Source of the DNA: Cycas panzhihuaensis
Taxonomy: Eukaryota > Cycadophyta
Length of the DNA: 64,000 bases
NCBI GenBank assembly: GCA_023213395.1
Contig: CM041465.1
Location: 38,943,741-39,007,740 of the forward strand
Reading direction: 5' to 3'
Every line of letters starts with the position of its first letter. Position 1 is the first letter of the stretch. The notes beneath the pieces are model-generated. The model made no database searches and had not been told where the DNA came from. It was given only the letters and a program-made list of their open reading frames with translations. This document shows positions 33,111-45,410 of the stretch, in pieces. Position numbers and translations under genes: made by a program.

Positions 33111-33770
33111 AAAAATGAGATCATTTTAAGCCTTATATGGATTTGAACCACCATCCATTATCACATGGCCAAAGATCTCCCACATATAGTCAGTTCAAGA
33201 ATAACATGAATAAATACAACAAATAATGTAACTACTAAATGATAACCTTAACTTGGCTAGGAATCAGATGAAATAAGAGGGAAGTTTATGCATAATAGAA
33301 AGAGCTTTTATAATATGAGACTAGGTCTTCTTAAGACGCCAACTATATAAATAGTTCTCCATCAAGTAATTAAGAAAATATAAATTAAAATTGTAAGCTT
33401 TTAGCCTATATTAAGTTATAAATAAGGTGGGGGAAGTAGTATATAGGCTAGACCTATCCCTAAATAATTGAATCCATAACATCTTTCATGTGTCATATCT
33501 CCAACAAAAACTAAGACAAAATATCACCTCTAAAATAAAATTATCAATACTTAATTATGAAGGCAAGATCATTATCAAACCAAAAGGAATTCTATAGATT
33601 CATATAAAAAGACTACCCTCTAGAGAAATTGAAGAATATTTCATCAAGTGGAAGACACTCAATTAGGAAGATTCAACTTTGGGGTCAAAAGAATGGTACT
33701 ATCAACACCTTGATTTACCCATGCATTAAGGGTTAAGCATACTTGTAAGGGACGAGATTTGTAGTGTTCC
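33111..33770 (+). pseudogene. Element I integrase C-terminal part
   Basis: Resumes as KMRSF-stop-ALYGFEPPSIITWP (33114-33177). After a degenerate stretch it reads NIFHVSYLQQKLRQNI (about 33477-33525), LNYEGKIIIKPKGIL, IHIKRLPSREIEEYFIKWK (about 33600-33655) and ends near HLDLPMH-stop-GLS. This is the gypsy C-terminal module, including the LIKWK stretch typical of chromodomain-related tails. Stops present. The flanking sequence 33771-34052 is CT-rich and probably the adjoining LTR. Confidence 0.82.
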
Positions 33771-34052
33771 TTTCTATAATTTGGCCAACTTCTATTATAG
33801 ATGCTATCTCAATCTAGCTAACTTCAAACTAGCAATATTTATGTCTATTTCTAGCCAACTTTTAAGAGTCTTCTAACCAAACTCTTTTCTTTATTCTAGT
33901 CAATTTCTTCTATCCCTCTTAGCCAAAATCTTTAGTATTATTCTTCTTGCCTATTTATAAGGTTATTTAGTTTTGTTCTAGGGCATCTTCAAGAAATTAG
34001 ATCTGCTATATTTTTGGCCTTAAAGGTAACAATTTGGAAGTCACTTTACCTT
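33771..34052 (+). other. Possible LTR remnant of I
   Basis: CT-rich 280 bp after the integrase end and before F's TSD. No partner repeat was found. Attribution is by position only. Confidence 0.35.
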
Positions 34053-34057
34053 GAAAA

Positions 34058-34368
34058 TAAAAGAGGTTAATGTATCAAGATCATTTGTGTAGATTAATTA
34101 TGTGACCTTAGGATATATTATTAGCATTAGTCTCTTAATGAAATACATTTTATGCATATTTAGATGTAATTTTAGGTTCATGTCATTAGGCGGAAAAATC
34201 CTAACCCTAATACTCACCCTCAATAATAAAAGTCGAAATCTTAAGGAGGGACTCATTATTCATTCTCACCTCCAAGCTTGCTCTTAATTCTTATTTCATC
34301 TCTTTTTCATTCTCCATTGCCATTATGTGCATGTGAGTGATTTATTCCCTAGATCCATCTTTCTTTCA
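34058..34368 (+). repeat. 5' LTR of F
   Basis: 311 bp, TAAAAGAGG to TTCTTTCA. TSD GAAAA directly precedes. Pair of 48815-49125. Confidence 0.95.
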
Positions 34369-34370
34369 TG

Positions 34371-34382
34371 TGGTATCAGAGC
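34371..34382 (+). other. Primer-binding site of F
   Basis: TGGTATCAGAGC, an exact initiator-Met tRNA match, two bases after the LTR. Confidence 0.93.
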
Positions 34383-34751
34383 TAGAAGGGGATCTATTCA
34401 CTCCATTCCATTTGCATAGAGTTATTTTGCCTCTCATTCATTTTCAATGTGAAGTATTGAGAGTGCACTCATTATTTTTAATACTTTGAGAGCTTAAAAT
34501 TATATTAGTTTGTATGTTACTATTTTGTCTATGTGAAGAATTTTAGAGGTGAAAAATACAGGTTTTTGAAGCCGTTTGGTTGTCGAAACTGTTATAGAAG
34601 CATTAAAGGCCTAAAGTTTTATGAAAATTTTGACCATCTCAGATTTTGATGAAATTTGGTGTGCAAGGTTACCTTACCAAGAGGATCATTTTTTTCTTCT
34701 GGAGTAGCTTTAGATTTAGCTTACAATAATGAGTTTTAGTTGAAACAAAAG
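34383..34751 (+). other. Leader of F, left of the G insertion
   Basis: 369 bp without recognisable coding. It continues at 42223 after element G; the AAAAG before G (34747-34751) is its TSD copy. Confidence 0.7.
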
Positions 34752-35202
34752 TGTTAGGAGTATTAATGTAACCTTTATGTTTTTTTTTAAAGTTTATATT
34801 TAAGTCACATGTCTAAATTTATATTTAAGTTATTATAATGTTTAACTTTAGTGTTTATTATTTAATCTTATGTGGAAGGTTGTTGAAGTGCAGAACTACA
34901 TTTCAACGAACCTTTCTTAATATAAATTCTTCTCTTAGATTCAAGGAGGTGGTTCCAAGAATCTAGGAGGGCTGTCTAAATGCCTTTTACAAGGCTGGTT
35001 TGGTAGTTAGGTGGTTTATGTAAATGGTTTTCTGTTTCTCAAATTTTCTTAATAAAACTACAACTTTAGGAGGTGGTTTTCCTTCCCTAGAAGGGGTTTT
35101 CCACCTGTCAAATTGGTGCATATATACAGTGTCATTTTGTTACCTGCATTTGCTTATTATGAGATCCTATGATGACATTGTATATGTGTCCACTTTTCTG
35201 CA
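34752..35202 (+). repeat. 5' LTR of G
   Basis: 451 bp, TGTTAGGAGT to TTTTCTGCA. It aligns without length change to 41772-42222 with few differences by eye. Confidence 0.97.
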
Positions 35203-35214
35203 TGGTATCAGAGC
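35203..35214 (+). other. Primer-binding site of G
   Basis: TGGTATCAGAGC, an exact Met-tRNA match immediately after the LTR. Confidence 0.95.
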
Positions 35215-37497
35215 TGCTTGCTAGCCATATTGACCATTGCACCTTGGGATAATACTCACATACCGTTAGACTGTATTTTCTCATCAGTTTTCTAGCTCCT
35301 CACCTCATGGTATCCTATCCCTGAATTGTTTGCTATACTAGATTTTGATTTCCTCTGGTGATAGAGGTTTGACTCTCCTCTTTGTTGGGTACTGAGGCAG
35401 ATCTATACCTTCTTGGATGCAAAGTTCCACAACTGCTGGTAGCCTCTTTACTTAAAACCTTTCCTCATGGGTCTTCGCCTTCTTAAACGATCATAAAGAT
35501 GAAATGTAGACTGGTAGCCAACATTCACAGCAGAAAGATTTTTCAATAAATGAGTGCTCCTCTTTCCTGGTTCTAAGCTCCCAAAGTCTAGACACAAACT
35601 TGAAATCCTTACTGCAGGTCTGCACGTAAACCCTGAACATAACGAACGTGACTAGGAGATGCAACACAGGTTTCCTCGACCATTGGAGCTTGATGTTCTC
35701 ACAAGAGAGAATTCCAGTTTGTTGACAGAATCCCAGTTGATTTGGGGACAAAAATCATTACAGATTACCTGGTTCAGAGGCCCCTTTACCGGATTAACCA
35801 GTGCAGCCACCGGTCTTGCCATACTTGAATTATAGCGGTGGGTGTAGGGGAATGGAACTTATCCACCAGTACCAAGGGAAGGACGTTGGCCCCATGAGCA
35901 TGAGCCTCCGTTCTTCGATCATTGTGGAGCTCTGAGTCCGTTGGAGGGATCGTTGAAGACCCCGTTCTCTGAATCGCTGAAGAGAGATCCATACCTGCAA
36001 AGAAAGGATTGTTGCCGCTATACCTCCGTGCTGTGCTCGCTCTCAGATCTGATGTTACCATCCTTGCCTCCAAACCTGCAACGATAAGAAACAACCGCCT
36101 TCATTCTTCGGATTGTAGACTCTAGTCCAGACCTGCAAGAAGACCCGCCGCCACACCATTGCAATTACGAGGTAGGGTTTCTACCCTAAATCCTCTCAAA
36201 TTCCTTTTTTTTTTAAAATTTTTCTTTTATAAAATATAATAATCCGTCGAGTCTGCCTATTTAGCTTTTCCAATTTCCTTTTTTTATTTTGATTTAATAA
36301 ACCTTAACACCCCCCCCCCCCCCCCCATCGCGCCAATCACATTTTTAAATTAATTAAAACCCTTTTTAATTAATCTTCCCCTTTTAATTAATCTTTAGTA
36401 TGTAAAATCAACTAAACCCCCTTTATTACATTAAATTAAATAATTCCCCTTTTATAATTAAACAATGTTGCAACTTAGTTGCAATAATTAGAAAATGATC
36501 TAATGTTGTTACCTCTCTAGTACTTAAAAGGAATTTAGATAGATTCCAAATTTTATAGCTTTGAGTAGTAATAAAAAAATATTACTCACCATGTAATCCT
36601 TATTATCAATTGGTTTATGCTACCTTTTATTAGAATTATTATATAGAAACTTATTGCTATACAGACACTTACCTTCAACTCGATATAACTTTTACTCAAT
36701 GTATGGATGATTCATGAAAATTTACTGGTAGTTTTCGTCTAACCCCATACCAAATTTGAAGACTAAATTCCAACATAAGCCCTTTTCACCTAATTTTTAT
36801 CTTGCTCAAGAAATTTTTTTATGCATAATAAAGTATGTGATCTCACTACTTCAATGCATCCTAACTTTCAATTAGGTTATGGATAAATCATAAGATTTTT
36901 TAGTATTACCCTACCCACACACCAAATTTTAGGGTTAATTCCTTAATTATTATCTTGTTACCTTTGTGCTTAAGTTAGTTTTCTATTAAATAATGAGTAA
37001 AATATCATCACTTTGACACAAGACAACCTTTTACCCAAGTATAAATATTTCATTAAGTTTGGTTAGTAGCTGAGGGTGCCTTTTTCATATGCCCACATTA
37101 AATTTCAAGCTAAGTTTCCTAGTAAAAGTTTTTTTAATTTTAATTAGTTACATACCCACTCATAGTCACAGTTCTCCACTCATTAAGATATTTTGTCAAA
37201 TAGTTGGCAAGTGACAATCTAATAACCCTTTATCAAACTTAAATACTTAAGGGGGAACTTTTTTCAAAAGGACTGCTTAAGGATTTTTAAGAAGTTGTTT
37301 GTTTGTTCAATTCAAGAGAAACTATCTGCATAAAAACATGTGATTTTTTCTTTAAGTACAAGTAATACATACTACAATGCTTTCTTGAATTATGCTTGTT
37401 AAAATATTAATATGATGATTAGTACTTTTAATAAGTGATTATTTTTTCAATCACCTTCATATTATTCAATCTTCAATCAAACCTCATAACTTCCAAT
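35215..37497 (+). other. Leader of G with a GC-rich block
   Basis: 2.28 kb before gag. 35470-36190 is markedly richer in G+C than anything around it. It carries two minus-strand ORFs (35751-35491 and 36094-35786) that I do not recognise, and a plausible plus-strand splice donor (ACGAG|GTAGGGTTTC, GT at 36172). From 36200 to 37497 the sequence is again AT-rich, with a 17-base C run at 36310-36326. The block could be captured host sequence (for example a 5' UTR and first exon) or a family-typical leader; the sequence alone does not decide. Confidence 0.6.
36310..36326. repeat. 17-base C homopolymer
   Basis: A run of 17 C in AT-rich leader sequence of G; G17 on the other strand. Prone to slippage and to sequencing error. 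Confidence 0.9.
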
Positions 37498-40400
37498 ATG
37501 GCATTAATGTCAGGGACAACCACCTGCATTCCAATTCTAGTGTTAACCAACTCAAACTATACCGACTGGAAGAATCACATATCCCATCAGCTCAAACAGT
37601 AAAAGATATGGTGATATGTGACAAGTGAATTTAAAAAAATAAAAGAAGATGCTACAGAGAGTTATATGGTATATCTGATGAACTCGGATGCAACCTTAGG
37701 CACTATATTAAACTCACTTTCACTAGAAATCAGTCAGTAGTTTTCTAAAATAGATGACTTAGCCATTGTCTGGAAAACCTTGCAAGAAAAATATGATAAG
37801 GTTGATACACATCAAGTGGTTGTCCTAGAACAGTAATTGTATAACCTTACTTTTGATGATTTTTCCAATGTTGAGGATTTTTAAAGTAAAATTCAATTAA
37901 TCAATAAAGATCTAGGAAACTGTATCAAATCTAAAACTAAAGATAATGATACTGAAAAAAAAATCACGCATGCTAGAGATGATGATACACTCGTATGTAT
38001 TGCAGTAAACAAGTTACTAAAATAATTTAATCTCTACAAAACTACCAGACAACAAGTTGGCAACCCTCCTATAACATTTAATCAGTTGACAAACCAGCTG
38101 ATTGAACATCAAACAATGTTAATTCAAATAGGTGTATTAAAATATCCTTTACAGGCTTTGTTTTCCAAAACTAAACCACAATTTAAAAACAAATAACAGA
38201 ATAATTTTCATAGTAATATAAAATTTCAGAAACCTCATAGAGGTTCACAATCCAATTTACAAAATAATATTAAGTATTATGGTCCAACTAAACACTAGAA
38301 TATTTCTTATCAGTCATTTCATAATAGGAACAACGTAACTCCTTCTTAGAACACTAGTTGTGCCTATTGTCATAAAAAATGCCACACTATTGATGTCTGC
38401 AAAAGTAGAATAGCTTCAGAAGCATGGAAAGCTTCCAAGGGATTGCAAAATCGACCTCAATCTCATCCTTAATCATGACCTCAAAATCGATAAACTCATA
38501 ATCGTTCTTTAGCAGTGACAACTTCTGCGTTTGTTGCCCCTACAAATCAACCACCACAATGGATCCTTCACTCTAGTGCATCCCATCACACGACAGAACA
38601 CCAGAAAAATTTAACCACTTAATCCAAATTAAACTCTGAAGAAGACATTTCTTTTAGAAGTGATACCCAACTTAAAGTCAAAGGATTAAGTGATGTTACC
38701 TTAAAGGATGGATCAATAAAGGACATTTTCTACGTACTTGGTCTATTACCAAACCTACTTTCTATTTATCAAATCTGCCAGAAAGACCTTGTCATCAAAT
38801 TCTAGAAAAATAAATTTATCATTAAGGAACCATTAAACAAATTTAGACATATTACCTTAGGACCTGTTGATCATAACATAAGTCTCTATAGTCTAACAAG
38901 TCTACAAAATAATAAAACAAAATCTTTTAGTGTCTTTATTGCCAAATCTGACTCAATCAGTAGACTTTGGCATGCACGTTTTGGCCATACAAGTTATGGC
39001 AAACTGCAATATCTAAAGAAACATGAAATGGTTCACGATCTTCCACCCTTAAATGCTGTTTATGGTGTTTGTGAAGTATGTGTGACAGGTAAACAACACA
39101 TGGACCTATTCTCACATAAAACATAATTCAGAGTGACTGTTCCACTTGAACTTATTCACTCTAACATATGTGGACCTTTTCATGTAATATCATACTCAAG
39201 TTCTCGTTATTTCGTTACATTTATTGATGATTATTCAAGAAAATATTAGGTTTACATGCTTAAAACATGTAGTCAAGTATTTGACATTTTCGTTGAATAC
39301 AAAATACTAGTTGAAAATAAATCAAATACAAAAATTAATTTTTTTTGATCTGATAATGCAAAGAAATATTTAAGTGGAAAATTTACTTCTTTCTGTAAAT
39401 CACGTGGAATTCGGTTCCAGCATTTCGTTGCATACACACCTTAATAAAACGGTGTTGCTGAATGCAAAAATTGTACTCTTCTTGAGATGTCTCATTACAT
39501 GTTACATGTAAAGAATCTAGATCTAAAATTATGGGCAGAAGCAATTAACTATTCTAACTGTTTATTAAATCGTTTACCTAGCAAAAGTCTATACAACGTT
39601 ACTACAGAACAAAAATAGTTTGGAAGAAAACCATCTGTCAATCATTTACGAATATTTGGCAGTATTGCATGGAGACATATCCCTAAAGAAAAATGTAAAA
39701 AATTAGACCCAAAAAGTCAAAAATACATCTTTGTTGGATACAACGAAGAGAGTAAAGCTTATAGACTCTTGGATCCAGTCACACATCAAATTTCTATTTT
39801 GTATGATGTAATATTTAATGAAGAAGGATCTTCTTTAATCTCTACTTATGTAGAACTTCCCACTGAAAGTTTGTTAACCAACACTTATTTGGTTGACCTC
39901 TCTGACAAACAAGTTGATATGGAAGTTATAAAATCCTTATCAACTCAAGTCCAAAATTAGACTCTATCTGAACCTACTGAAATAGATCCTTCCCTTCAGG
40001 TTAGTTCATCAAATCAACCTGTACCTTTAGAATTAGTTACTAACAAGCAACTTGTTTAAGTAACGAAAATGCTTGCTGATGCTAGATCTGATGTAGGTAA
40101 TCCTACATATACCAGATGAACACGTGCCCAAAAACTACATGCTAATTTTGCCTTAATGGCAAAAATAATGGATAATAATGATCCTAGAACATTTAAACAA
40201 GCTAGCAACAATCCTGTATGGAAGGATGCTATGTAGACTAAATTTGATGCTTTAATTAAAAATTCAACTTAAGATCTTGTATCACTCCCACCTGAGAAAA
40301 ATATAGTTGACTGTAAATGGGTCTAAAGAATAAAATATAACTCAACAGGCGTAGTTAAAAAATATAAAGCTCGCCTTATTGCAAAAGGATTTTCCCAAAT

Positions 40401-41724
40401 AGATGGCATAGATTATAATGAAACCTTTGCCCCTATTGCAAAAATGAACATAATTAAAACAATTATTGCTCTAGTAGCCAAGTTTGGTTGGGAAATCCAC
40501 TAAATGGATGTCAAGAGCACTTTCTTGAACGGTGATCTCAAAGAAGAGATCTATATGTCTCAGCCACCTGGTTTTATTGAAAATCCTAATTTAGTTTGTA
40601 AACTTAAGAAATTTATTTATGGTTTAAAACAAGCTCCTTGAGCTTGGTATACTAAAGTAGATTATTATTTAATTTACATTGGATACACTAAATGTATTAA
40701 TGATCTAAATCTTTATTTTAAACGTGAAAGTAAAAATTTTACTATTCTAATCCTCTATGTTGATGATATTATCATTACTGGATCATTAACTAATAATATT
40801 CATCATTTAAAATCTACTTTAATGAATAAATTTGAAATGACCGATTTAGGTCTACTACATTACTTTCTTGGTTTACAAATTTATCAACATCATTCAAAAA
40901 TAACTATATCTCAACCTAAGTATATTTTAGACTTAATTCAACGGTTTAACATGGAAAATGTTAAACCCATATCTAATCCGTTATAATCAGGAGTTAAACT
41001 ATCTACTGATTGTTCATCACCTTTATGTGACCCTACATTATATAGACAACTAATTGGTGGTCTTATTTATCTAACTCACACCCGCCCTGACATTTCCTAT
41101 GCTATCACTTTATGTTCATGTTATATGCAACAACCACATGAATCTCATTTGAAAGCTGCTAAACGTATCTTACAATATCTAAAGCATACTATTTTTTATG
41201 GTTTAACTTATAATTTTTGCAGTCAACCTCTAACTTTAACAGGATATACTGATTCAGATTGGACATGTGATATAAATGATCGAAAATCTACTTCAGGTTA
41301 TGTATTTTTTATAGATTCCTCACCTATTACTTAGTCTAGTAAGAAAATATAGGCACTAGCTTTATTAACAACTAAAGTTAAATATCGTGCACTTGTTGAA
41401 GCCAGCAAAGAAGCGCTTTGGCTCAAATCTTTACTAAATAAAATTGGTCTGTCTCTAAACTCTTCCATTAAACTTAAAGTTGATAATCAAGGTGCAATTG
41501 CTATTGCTATTAATCCAGTTTCACATTTTAAGACTAAACATATTGAATTACATCAGTATTTTATTCGTAATTTAGTTACTGATAATCTTGTTTTCTTATC
41601 TTATTATCCAACAGATCTATAGATTGCTAACATACTTACGAAGTCTTTAACTGAAATATAGGTTCTAAATCTCTGAGATTTGTTACAGATAAAAGAAGTC
41701 TCCATCAAAGGGGGATCACCGTGA
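37498..41724 (+). pseudogene. Element G gag-pol polyprotein, one frame, many stops
   Basis: One frame from ATG 37498 to TGA 41722-41724, about 1,409 codons, normal for copia. Gag: NSNYTDWKNHISHQLKQ, then an intact CCHC knuckle CAYCHKKCHTIDVC (38359-38400). Protease: WILHSSASHH (Asp to His, Gly to Ser) at about 38560. Zinc region: LWHARFGHTSYGKL and CEVCVTGKQH. Integrase: LIHSNICGP (first Asp now Asn), FIDDYSRK, SDNAKKY (second Asp kept), NGVAECKN (Glu kept). [26 protein letters not shown] and an intact LYVDDIIITG (40753-40782). RNase H: GYTDSDWTCDINDRKSTSGY (41242-41301) and KLKVDNQGAIA. About 35 in-frame stops interrupt it, nearly all one transition from Gln, Arg or Trp codons. No frameshift was seen: 39769-39960 and 41125-41334 share the frame of the start. 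Confidence 0.94.
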
Positions 41725-41762
41725 TGAAGATATTCTTTTTCTACAACATAAAAGTTTATATT

Positions 41763-41771
41763 AAAGGGGGA
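41763..41771 (+). other. Polypurine tract of G
   Basis: AAAGGGGGA directly before the 3' LTR. Priming site for plus-strand synthesis. Confidence 0.92.
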
Positions 41772-42222
41772 TGTTAAGAGTATTAATGTAACCTTTATAT
41801 TCTTTTTAAAAGTTCATATTTAAGTCACATGATTAAATTTATATTTAAGTTATTATAATGTTTAACTTTAATGTTTATTATTTAATCTTATGTAGAAGGT
41901 GGTTGAAATGCGGAACTGCATTTCAACGAACCTTTCTTAATATAAATTCTTCTCCTGGATTCAAGGAGGTGGTTCTGAGAATCTAGGAGGGCTATTTAAA
42001 TGCCTTTTACAAGGATGGTTTGGTGGTTTGGTGGTTTATGTAAATGGTTTTATGTTTTTCAAATTTTCTTAATAAAACTACAACTTTAGGAGGTGTTTTT
42101 TCTTCCCTAGAAGGGGTTTTCCACCTATCAAACTGGTGTATATATGCAGTGTCATTTTGTTACTTGCATTTGCTTATTATGAGATCCTGTGATGACATTG
42201 TGCATGTGTCCACTTTTCTACA
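41772..42222 (+). repeat. 3' LTR of G
   Basis: 451 bp, TGTTAAGAGT to TTTTCTACA. Pair of 34752-35202. Confidence 0.97.
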
Positions 42223-43757
42223 AAAAAGGTTAAAATTTACAGATAAGTGACTTAAGACAATTTTCCCAATGAAATCCTTTAATTATAAGTTGAAAATATA
42301 GAATTTTTTTGAGGGATCTAGTAGATTTATGTCTTAAGATCATTTTAAGATAAATCTCATTAAATTTCATCCACCAGTTAGTGACATTTATGTAGTTTTC
42401 TTATGGATGCTAAATTTGCCTACTCAACCCCACAAAGGACATTACAAGGGCATTTCAGGCAGTTTTTTAGCTGATTTTAGAGATGATGCAGAAGGAAAAG
42501 TTGATGTACATGTAAAGATGTAATTTTTGACATATTGAAGTTCAAATTTTGAGATAGTGGATCTAGCAAGATTATGCTTTTGTGCTTTTTTTAGGCAATT
42601 TTTTTTTTATGCCTTTTCAAAAATTTGACTTCACTACTTTACTAAAAACGACATTCTGAACACTTTTTTCTTCTTCCATAAATTTAAATTCCATAATTCA
42701 AGCCTTCATATTTATAATTTTTAGAAAATTTTGACCATTTATCATTATTTATAAATTTTGTGAAAAAATCACAAAATAGGAAAAAATAGCATGCATCTAG
42801 ATTATAAAAAATTAGTATTTTAGCACCAAGTTGATGAATATTTTAGCCCATTATAGATTTTGTATTAAAACTTCCAAAAACATATTTGGAAACATTGTAC
42901 TAAAACAAGGGCAACCTTGGATCAAAAACAACATCTGATTCCTCTACTAAATCTAGCATGTTTTTTCTATTTGTACACATCGCATAAAGTAACAACAATA
43001 ACAAAACAAACACAAAGGTCAAGTAAGCACATTTGACAACTTTCTATTTCAGTTTTCAGTTATAAGAATCTCATCTGTATAATTTATACCACCAATTCTT
43101 GATTTGTGCGCACACTCGCCTTGGTTGAAATAGACTATGGTTGACTGAAGTCCAGGCCTTAAGGGAGTTGTGAGTTTCATATTGGGTATGGTCTTAACCT
43201 GAATAGTGATGGAGGGATAGGTTAGCCATACCTATGGCCTCTAATTAGGGATAATCCTGATAACCACTTAGAAAAACTAAAAACCTTAATACAAGATTAA
43301 AATTAGCCTGGTCTAATATCCATCATAGCCGTGGGATATGTGCATACCATTTGACTCTTTAGAGGAGGTATATAGTTGCTCACTAGTGAATTGGGTAAGG
43401 ACTGGGAGTACTTGGGCTCCACTGTAACTTGGATTTCATCACCAAGCATAGGTGCGGGTATCGTGGGTGAAGGCCCTAATCAGATACTAGAAGCCTTAAG
43501 CATCGAAACCTCACCTACATTTAGACATAAGTTGGAGGTTAGTGGCATGACACATCACCACTCTTTGCCAGCTCTACATTAGGCCTCATTTTTGTATCAT
43601 TACTTATACTCATTTTTTATAGTTGTTAAAAAATACTTAATCATTGCTCGCTTCTCATCATAGCATTCATTTCTATATCCCTGTTGTACTAGGTGTACTA
43701 GCCACACGTGTTAGTGGCACATACTTCTATCATCTCTTCTACTTCATCATCATCACC
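42223..43757 (+). other. Leader of F, right of the G insertion
   Basis: 1.5 kb continuing F's leader up to gag. Apart from short ORFs without recognisable motifs (such as 43376-43582), nothing is seen. Confidence 0.65.
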
Positions 43758-44940
43758 ATGTCATCTCACTTCAAATAGTATGTCAACTGCATATTAAAAG
43801 GCAAAGAAAAATGGGATTTGTGGTATACTGGAGTTAAAAATGCTACAAAGTATGAAGGCCTTTGAAGATCCCACTTAAAGCCTACACCTATTATACCTGC
43901 AACAACTACAACACTTGCTTGTGGTGGATCCCCTCCAATAGTTCCTACAGATGCTGTAGCCAAACTACAATGGGAGATAGATGATGGAAAGATTCATGTA
44001 GTAATTCTATTGGTTACTGATGACTCCTTGCACAACTTGATTAACGAAGAGCAATATGATACAACCTAGAAGGTCCTTGAAGTTCTCAAGAAGAACTTTG
44101 ATACCAAGTTAGATTTAGAATTTATTCATCTTGTTCTGAAAATAAACAAATTAAAAATGCAGAAGATACGAGCTTATGAGACAATAAATCTCCTTTGACA
44201 AATTAAACATGTAATTAATAAAGATTTTAAGACCTAATATATCACTTGAGCATTCTTGATCCAATCATGTCTACATATCCTTGATTATAAAACCTTGCTT
44301 GGAAGTCTTCAATATAGTGGAACATTGAAGATACTCAACTTTGAAGCACTTGCCAAGAAGTTCATAGAATTTGACAAGACTTTTGATACCAATTTTGTAG
44401 CCTCTGAATCTCTTCCAGATGTAGCCTTTAAGGTGGAAGAAGAAGCTTGCTACACAAAAAATAAAGGTCCCTCTCATGGGAAAGGAAATAACTGAGCAAG
44501 AGGAAGAGTTAGAAATATGGGAAATTGTCTACAAGGTCAACCAAATCCTTAGTCATAGCCTTGACAGTCTCAAGGCCAAAGGTCACCTCAACAAATAGCA
44601 AGATAGCCAAGCTAAACTAGTACCTTTTTAGAGACTAGTAATCAAACTATTATGTGTGATCGGTATAACCGTAAAGGACACTTAGTAGAAGACTACAAAA
44701 CTGCCACTTATAAGTTGGCCATGTTCCAACCAAAATATGGAGCTCACAATGTTGAAGAAACTTGTGAAGAATCCTTTAGTGGTGCAGGTTTTGTACACAC
44801 ACACTTTCAAAGAATTGAGGGATCTTCATCATCAAATACCATTAACCAACCAAAGAGATACTTTGAATCTCAATGTGGATATATCACTTGTGAATTCCCT
44901 TCACTAATGCTAAGCCCTATTAGAATTACAAATAGTATGG
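43758..44940 (+). pseudogene. Element F gag
   Basis: ATG at 43758 (MSSHFK, then stop). It continues with GKEKWDLWYTGVKNATKYEG, WEIDDGKIHVVILLVTDDSL, KVLEVLKKNFDTKLDLEF and the open piece 44256-44495 (LDYKTLLGSLQYSGTLKILN). The pattern is a copia gag with a long C-terminal half. The zinc knuckle at about 44652-44695 reads CDRYNRKGHLVEDY: CX2CX4HX4C spacing with two of three Cys changed to Tyr. Stops throughout. The frame opens again at 44652-44957. Confidence 0.8.
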
Positions 44941-45410
44941 CTTTAATCGATGGATAGTGGATTATGAACATAGGAGCAACTTAATATATGATGTGCAATC
45001 CTAGCCTATATCAAACATTTGACTCAAATGTTCAAGGAGTTATTCACATGGTTAATAACTCACAACAACCTGTTGAAGGAATTAGTAACATTCATCTAAA
45101 ACTCCCATGCTTAAAAGATTTTGCATTGCTTGATGTCTTATATATATTAAATCCCAAACAAAACCTACTCTCCTTATCTACACTTGTCTCTCGTAGATTT
45201 AATCTAAGTGTAACTGCAAATGACCAGACTCTATAAGTCATTCACCCTCCAACAAATCAAGTAGTCTTGACTAGACATCCCTATGGTAAACTCTTTCTAC
45301 TAAATGGCTCTCCATCTTCTAAAGGCTATTGTGCCTAAAGCCCTTGTGCTAATGAAAAATTTGTATTTAATTCCATCTTGACCCATCTAACGTTGTCACC
45401 ATAAGCTCTT
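44941..45410 (+). pseudogene. Element F protease and GAG-pre-integrase
   Basis: The protease box reads WIMNIGAT-stop-YMM near 44959-44990: the catalytic Asp is Asn and the following Ser is Ile. The open piece 44988-45236 reads HMVNNSQQPVEGISNIHLKL, LLDVLYILNPKQNLLSLSTL and RFNLSVTANDQTL, the usual region before integrase. A few stops follow before the zinc region. Confidence 0.83.

Larger units (their letters stand above)
30120..33770 (+). mobile_element. Ty3/gypsy element I, plus, heavily decayed
   Basis: Plus-strand gypsy pol remnant running protease (30170-30330), RT (30650-31330), RNase H (31560-31990), integrase (32100-32808 and 33111-33750). Gag and a 5' LTR are not seen. A probable solo LTR (32809-33110) splits the integrase. 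The integrase C-terminus ends near 33765 and probable LTR sequence follows up to element F. It lies back to back with gypsy H. Confidence 0.83.
34752..42222 (+). mobile_element. Complete Ty1/copia element G, nested in leader of F
   Basis: 7,471 bp with two 451-bp LTRs (34752-35202 and 41772-42222), an exact primer site, a strong purine tract and a single gag-pol frame at 37498-41724. The flanks are AAAAG (left) and AAAAA-G (right), a TSD with one change or an extra A. The frame contains no frameshift by eye but roughly 35 stops. It is the best-preserved element here and younger than F. The 2.3-kb leader contains a GC-rich block and a 17-base C run. Confidence 0.96.

Noticed and set aside
35491-36094. 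Two minus-strand ORFs in the leader of G as host genes
   Set aside because: No recognised motif and no supporting gene structure. Kept only as part of the GC-rich block finding.
37498-41724. Variant genetic code in which TAA/TAG encode Gln
   Set aside because: TGA at Arg sites and TAG at Trp sites occur as well, Cys codons become Tyr, and non-coding LTR ends show the same transitions. Mutation explains all of it.
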